Shown: positions 14,424 through 17,681 of the stretch, piece by piece
Layout of the letters: each line of letters starts with the position of its first letter
Numbering within the stretch: position 1 is the first letter of the stretch
From: an uncultured Oscillospiraceae bacterium
GTDB taxonomy: Bacteria; Bacillota; Clostridia; Oscillospirales; Oscillospiraceae
Direction of reading: 5' to 3'
DNA: 17,681 nucleotides
NCBI GenBank assembly: GCA_900763675.1
Contig: CAAFLE010000061.1
Span: 1 to 17,681 of the forward strand
The notes under the pieces: model-generated
The model's database searches: none
What the model was told of the DNA's origin: nothing
What the model saw: only the letters and a program-made list of their open reading frames with translations
Made by a program: the position numbers and the translations under genes

Positions 14424-14813
14424 CTATTCCATGCGGAGCCGGGCAAGGATTTCCTCGTCCGCCGGACAGAAGTCATAGTCTCCGATCTCCTCCGGCAAAA
14501 TCCAGCGCATGGCGTTATGCTCCAGAAGCTGCGGCTCGCCGTTTTCTATCTGCGCGTGAAAGAGCGTCAGATGGATTGTGAGATCGGGGTATTCGTGCGT
14601 CAGCTCCATATACGGTTCGCCGACACGAACGGATATATTGAGTTCTTCCCGGCATTCGCGCCGGAGCGCCGCCTCCTTGGACTCGCCCGGCTCTACTTTT
14701 CCGCCGACAAACTCCCAAAGCAGTCCGCGTGTCTTGTGCGCCGGGCGCTGGCAGATCAGAAAGCGGCGCGGCTCCTGTACGTGGTGGATGAGCGCCGCCA
14801 CGACTTCGACCAT
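14424..14813 (-). CDS. mutT: Nudix hydrolase, MutT-type (8-oxo-dGTP diphosphatase-like)
   Basis: A 129-residue Nudix hydrolase, the size of MutT. MutT removes oxidised 8-oxo-dGTP from the nucleotide pool. The Nudix box spans residues 38-60: G38, E44, then RECREEL with the metal-binding glutamates E53, E56 and E57. The usual glycine after EEL is asparagine (N59), a tolerated change in some members. The preceding LLWEFVGGKVEPGE stretch is characteristic of MutT proteins. The frame is open upstream to 14981, but ATG 14813 has a GGAG a few bases before it and gives a normal MutT N-terminus, and the promoter lies inside the longer reading. The substrate assignment is by similarity; other nucleotide substrates are possible. 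Confidence 0.88.
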   Translation of the reverse strand: MVEVVAALIHHVQEPRRFLICQRPAHKTRGLLWEFVGGKVEPGESKEAALRRECREELNISVRVGEPYMELTHEYPDLTIHLTLFHAQIENGEPQLLEHNAMRWILPEEIGDYDFCPADEEILARLRME

Positions 14814-14844
14814 ATTTCTCCACCCCCAGAACGTTCCTTTTCTT

Positions 14845-14873
14845 ATCGTAGCCGTATGCGCCGGGAAAGTCAA
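14845..14873 (-). promoter_or_regulatory. Sigma-A type promoter of mutT
   Basis: On the - strand TTGACT (14868-14873) and TACGAT (14845-14850) are 17 bp apart. Start would be near 14838, about 25 nt before the mutT ATG. I see no comparably good promoter for feoAB in this divergent region and no recognisable Fur box. Confidence 0.75.
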
Positions 14874-14947
14874 GGAACAAGGAACGCCGCAGTGTCCGCC
14901 GAATAGAATAAGAAGGAAGTACGTTACCGGAAAGGGCGGAATTTGCC

Positions 14948-15199
14948 ATGAATTCGATCGTTTCCATGCCGGAGATCGCACCCGGCGAGCGGGGCAGAAT
15001 CGTCGGCTTGCTGCCGGAGGGAAAGCTGAACCGCCGGCTGATGGATCTCGGCTTTACCGCAGGCGCCTGCGTCACCTGCCTTTTTCACAGTATGTTCGGC
15101 GACCCGAGCGCCTATGAAATCTGCGGCACGGTCGTCGCGCTTCGCGCTGCCGACGGAGCTTCCGTGCTGATCGAACCGTCGGACAGGGAGAATCCATAA
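14948..15199 (+). CDS. feoA: Ferrous iron transport protein A (FeoA)
   Basis: An 83-residue SH3-like protein of the FeoA family, a small cytosolic partner of the FeoB iron transporter. Family marks are PGERGRIVGLLP near the N-terminus, RRLMDLGF (29-36) with the glycine turn, FGDPSAYEICG (50-60) and the final VALRAADGASVLIEP. Its ribosome binding site is weak (GGGCGGA at 14934-14940). The stop codon overlaps the feoB start by one base (TAATG), so translation is coupled. Confidence 0.92.
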   Translation: MNSIVSMPEIAPGERGRIVGLLPEGKLNRRLMDLGFTAGACVTCLFHSMFGDPSAYEICGTVVALRAADGASVLIEPSDRENP

Positions 15200-17244
15200 T
15201 GGCGGAGAAATACACCGTTGCTCTTGCGGGCAATCCGAATGTCGGGAAAAGCTCGCTTTTCAACGCGCTGACGGGGCTGCACCAGCACACGGGCAATTGG
15301 CCCGGCAAAACGGTTGCGACGGCTTCGGGAAAATGCTGCTGCGACGGCGCGGAGTTTGAGTTGGTCGATCTGCCCGGCACCTATTCTCTCTCAGCGCATT
15401 CGCCGGAGGAAGAGGTCACGGCGGAATATCTATCCTTCGGCGGCGCGGACGCCGTGATCGTGGTGTGCGACGCGACGGCGCTGGAACGGAATCTTTATCT
15501 TGTTATGCAGATTCTGGAGATCACCGAGCGCGTTGTTGTCTGCGTGAATCTGATGGATGAGGCGGAAAAGCGCGGAATAACGCTCGACCTTGCACGGCTT
15601 TCCCAGCTCCTCGGCGTACGGGTCGTGGGGACGAGCGCCCGGCGAAAGAAAACGCTCCCTCCCCTGCTGCGTGCCGCCGCTGCCGCCGCCCGCGAGCGGA
15701 AACGCGAGCCGTTTGCCCTGCGCTATCCCGAGACGGTCGAGACGGGGCTGTTCTCCCTGTCGGCGCGGCTGGAGGAGCTTCTCCCCAGACAGACGCCGAA
15801 CCGCCGGTGGCTGGCAATGCGGCTGCTGCTCGGCGATTCATCCGCCGTTGACGCAGTGGAAAAGGGCGTCGGCCGGCGATTGACGGACGACCCGTTTTTA
15901 TCGGAAGCAATGCAGCTCGGCAGGGAGCGGATTTCCCGCGCCGGTTTGGATGCGGAAACGGAAATTGCTGCGGCGCGTCTCCGCCGCGCTGCCGAAATAT
16001 CCGCCGAAGCAGTTTCTCAAAATGCCGGTACAGCTTCTTCCCGGGACCGGCTTGCCGACCGGATATTGACCGGAAAGAAATTCGGTGTTCCGGTCATGCT
16101 TTTGCTGCTTTTGGCGCTTTTCTATCTGACGATCCAGGGGGCAAACTATCCGTCGGCGCTCCTTTCTTCTGCGCTTTTCGGATTTGGGGATGTTCTCTCG
16201 CGCTGGCTTCTCGCCGCCGGAATACCGCTCTGGCTGCATGACGCGCTGATCCTCGGCATATACCGTGTGACGGCGTGGGTCGTGTCCGTTATGCTCCCGC
16301 CGATGGCAATTTTTTTCCCGCTTTTCACGTTTCTGGAGGATATAGGCTACCTGCCGCGCATTGCCTTCAATCTGGATAAGCCGTTTGAGCGGTGCAGCGC
16401 GTGCGGAAAGCAGGCGCTGACGATGGCAATGGGCTTTGGCTGCAATGCCGCCGGCGTTGTCGGCTGCCGTATCATTGATTCGCCGCGGGAACGGCTGCTT
16501 GCGATTTTGACGAACAGCTTTGTCCCCTGCAACGGGCGGTTTCCGATTCTGATATTCCTTCTCAGCGTCTTTTTTTCGTCGGGAAATTCCGGCGTCACGG
16601 CGCTTCTGCTCACCGCCGTCGTATGTATCGGCATTGCCGCGACCTTCGGCGCAACAAAGCTGCTGTCCGCCACGGTGCTGCGCGGCGAGCCTTCCTCCTA
16701 TGTGCTGGAACTCCCTCCGTACCGCCGGCCGCAGCTCGGGAAAATTCTTGTCCGGTCGCTCCTTGACCGGACGGTGTTTGTGATGGGACGCGCCGCTGCC
16801 GTCGCCGCACCGGCGGGGCTGCTTCTCTGGCTGCTCGGAAACGTATCTCTCGGAGATGCCGCTCTGCTGCGGGTTATATCGGATTGGCTTGACCCGGTGG
16901 GGCGATTTCTCGGCATGGACGGCGTAATACTGCTTGCCTTTATTCTCGGCTTTCCCGCCAATGAGACGGTGATCCCGATCGCCATGATGATCTATATGGC
17001 GGAAGGCAGTCTCAGCCGGACGCTTTCCGCTTCAGCAATGAGCGGCGTATTGCTTGCCAACGGCTGGACATGGAAAACGGCGGTGTGCGTGGTGATTTTC
17101 ACGCTGCTGCACTCGCCCTGCTCCACGACGCTGCTTTCGGTAAAAAAAGAGACCGGCAGCTGGAAATGGACGGTGCTCGCCGCGCTGCTGCCGACGCTCT
17201 GCGGAGCGGGACTGTGCGCCCTGCTTCATGCCGTACTGGGATAA
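15199..17244 (+). CDS. feoB: Ferrous iron transport protein B (FeoB)
   Basis: FeoB is the GTP-dependent membrane permease for Fe2+ uptake. In 681 residues it shows an N-terminal G domain with G1 GNPNVGKS (11-18), G3 DLPG (57-60), G4 NLMD (117-120) and G5 TSAR (145-148). A helical GDI-like region follows (to about 275). Then comes the polytopic membrane part with the Gate motifs, including the cysteine-containing stretches RCSACGKQALTMAMGFGCNA and NSFVPCNGRFPIL, and NETVIPI near the C-terminus. The cysteines are thought to take part in iron passage. GGGAG at 15186-15190 lies in the end of feoA. Iron regulation is likely, but no operator is recognisable here. Confidence 0.97.
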   Translation: MAEKYTVALAGNPNVGKSSLFNALTGLHQHTGNWPGKTVATASGKCCCDGAEFELVDLPGTYSLSAHSPEEEVTAEYLSFGGADAVIVVCDATALERNLYLVMQILEITERVVVCVNLMDEAEKRGITLDLARLSQLLGVRVVGTSARRKKTLPPLLRAAAAAARERKREPFALRYPETVETGLFSLSARLEELLPRQTPNRRWLAMRLLLGDSSAVDAVEKGVGRRLTDDPFLSEAMQLGRERISRAGLDAETEIAAARLRRAAEISAEAVSQNAGTASSRDRLADRILTGKKFGVPVMLLLLLALFYLTIQGANYPSALLSSALFGFGDVLSRWLLAAGIPLWLHDALILGIYRVTAWVVSVMLPPMAIFFPLFTFLEDIGYLPRIAFNLDKPFERCSACGKQALTMAMGFGCNAAGVVGCRIIDSPRERLLAILTNSFVPCNGRFPILIFLLSVFFSSGNSGVTALLLTAVVCIGIAATFGATKLLSATVLRGEPSSYVLELPPYRRPQLGKILVRSLLDRTVFVMGRAAAVAAPAGLLLWLLGNVSLGDAALLRVISDWLDPVGRFLGMDGVILLAFILGFPANETVIPIAMMIYMAEGSLSRTLSASAMSGVLLANGWTWKTAVCVVIFTLLHSPCSTTLLSVKKETGSWKWTVLAALLPTLCGAGLCALLHAVLG

Positions 17245-17283
17245 AAGCAATACCGCGTCGTCGTTGGATTCCGGGATATACCG

Positions 17284-17681
17284 TTACTTCCCATCCTCGA
17301 TACCGGTGTTTATGTCGCTCTTGACCGGCTCCGGTGTGATACCGGCGTCTCGTACGGTTTCAACGGTTCGGGAAAGCTTTGTGCCATCCGGAGAAGCGGG
17401 ATTGACAGTCGGTGCAGCTTGCGGTATAGTCGGATTACCAACAGGGATTGTAGTTGTCGTTTCGGACGTACTCGGCAGGGCTTGTACATTGCCGGACGAA
17501 CTCCCTGTTGGTTTATTTTTTGTCATATAAGCCGAGGTAATATATGTTATATGCTTCGACGTATCCGGGACAGCTTCCACAGCGTAATATGTTCCGTTTA
17601 CCGCTTTGCTGAACAACACCGTTTTAGCAGGGCGGTTTTTCCCATCTACGTTTGTCACATACGACTGCGTCGTTCCGCCAT
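17284..17681 (-). CDS. C-terminal part of a mobile-element or phage-like protein (cut by window edge)
   Basis: The - strand frame is open from the window edge (first whole codon ends at 17679) to the TAA at 17284, about 131 residues. The start lies outside the window; an internal GTG at 17658 is probably not a start. The first half contains LFSKAVNGTYYAVEAVPD followed by a strand-rich ITYITSAYMTKNK. This looks like the C-terminal core seen in phage MuF-type and large polyvalent proteins carrying barnase/EndoU/ColicinE5-like (PBECR) nuclease domains. The last 75 residues are low-complexity, rich in T, P and S. It is convergent with feoB, 39 nt away. The family is my best guess from the pattern and is not certain; catalytic residues, if any, would lie mainly upstream. 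Confidence 0.55.
   Translation of the reverse strand, partial: GGTTQSYVTNVDGKNRPAKTVLFSKAVNGTYYAVEAVPDTSKHITYITSAYMTKNKPTGSSSGNVQALPSTSETTTTIPVGNPTIPQAAPTVNPASPDGTKLSRTVETVRDAGITPEPVKSDINTGIEDGK

Noticed and set aside
14814..14947. Fur box or other metal operator ahead of feoAB
   Set aside because: I searched by eye for the palindromic GATAAT-type pattern and found none; the short GGAAC repeats there are too weak to call.
14814..14981. N-terminal extension of the Nudix protein
   Set aside because: The extension covers the promoter of mutT and adds unrelated sequence; ATG 14813 has a ribosome binding site and the family start.
1..17681. CRISPR array, tRNA or rRNA genes
   Set aside because: No regularly spaced repeats and no cloverleaf or rRNA-like conserved stretches were seen.

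Overview
The window is about 17.7 kb of GC-rich, densely packed bacterial chromosome. It carries spoIVA, a cwlD-type amidase, the cotJ spore-coat operon, a Shine-Dalgarno translation style and short operons. Together these point to an endospore-forming member of the Bacillota, most likely a GC-rich gut Clostridia lineage of the Oscillospiraceae type. The lineage is an inference; the spore genes are directly readable.

Left part (1-5032, all +): a small zinc-ribbon protein with its own terminator; a DUF1858 redox-disulfide protein behind a near-consensus promoter; the overlapping pair trmK (tRNA m1A22 methyltransferase) and a Nif3-family metal protein; spoIVA behind a sequence that fits the sigma-E consensus well; then a class I aminotransferase with its own promoter.

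Middle (5086-10863, all +): the cwlD-like spore cortex amidase overlaps radA by 4 nt, and its ribosome binding site lies inside a hairpin. Next comes a Xer-type tyrosine recombinase, then an MBOAT O-acyltransferase and a DHHW-family protein that look like a two-gene surface-polysaccharide acylation module.

The convergent junction at 10864-11227 holds a short IS3-like remnant. It sits in the loop of what was a long bidirectional terminator hairpin, flanked by a 3-bp duplication. Beyond it, on the - strand, is a full-length P1B-like P-type ATPase in which nearly every catalytic signature has been replaced. This probable pseudo-ATPase is the most unusual gene of the window. Divergent from it is the cotJ operon, in which CotJA and CotJB are one fused protein, followed by the manganese-catalase-like CotJC.

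Right part: a MutT-type Nudix hydrolase (-) is divergent from feoA-feoB (ferrous iron uptake, +). The last 400 bases carry the C-terminal end of a - strand protein that is cut by the window edge and resembles the C-terminal part of large phage or mobile-element proteins. No rRNA, tRNA or CRISPR array was seen.
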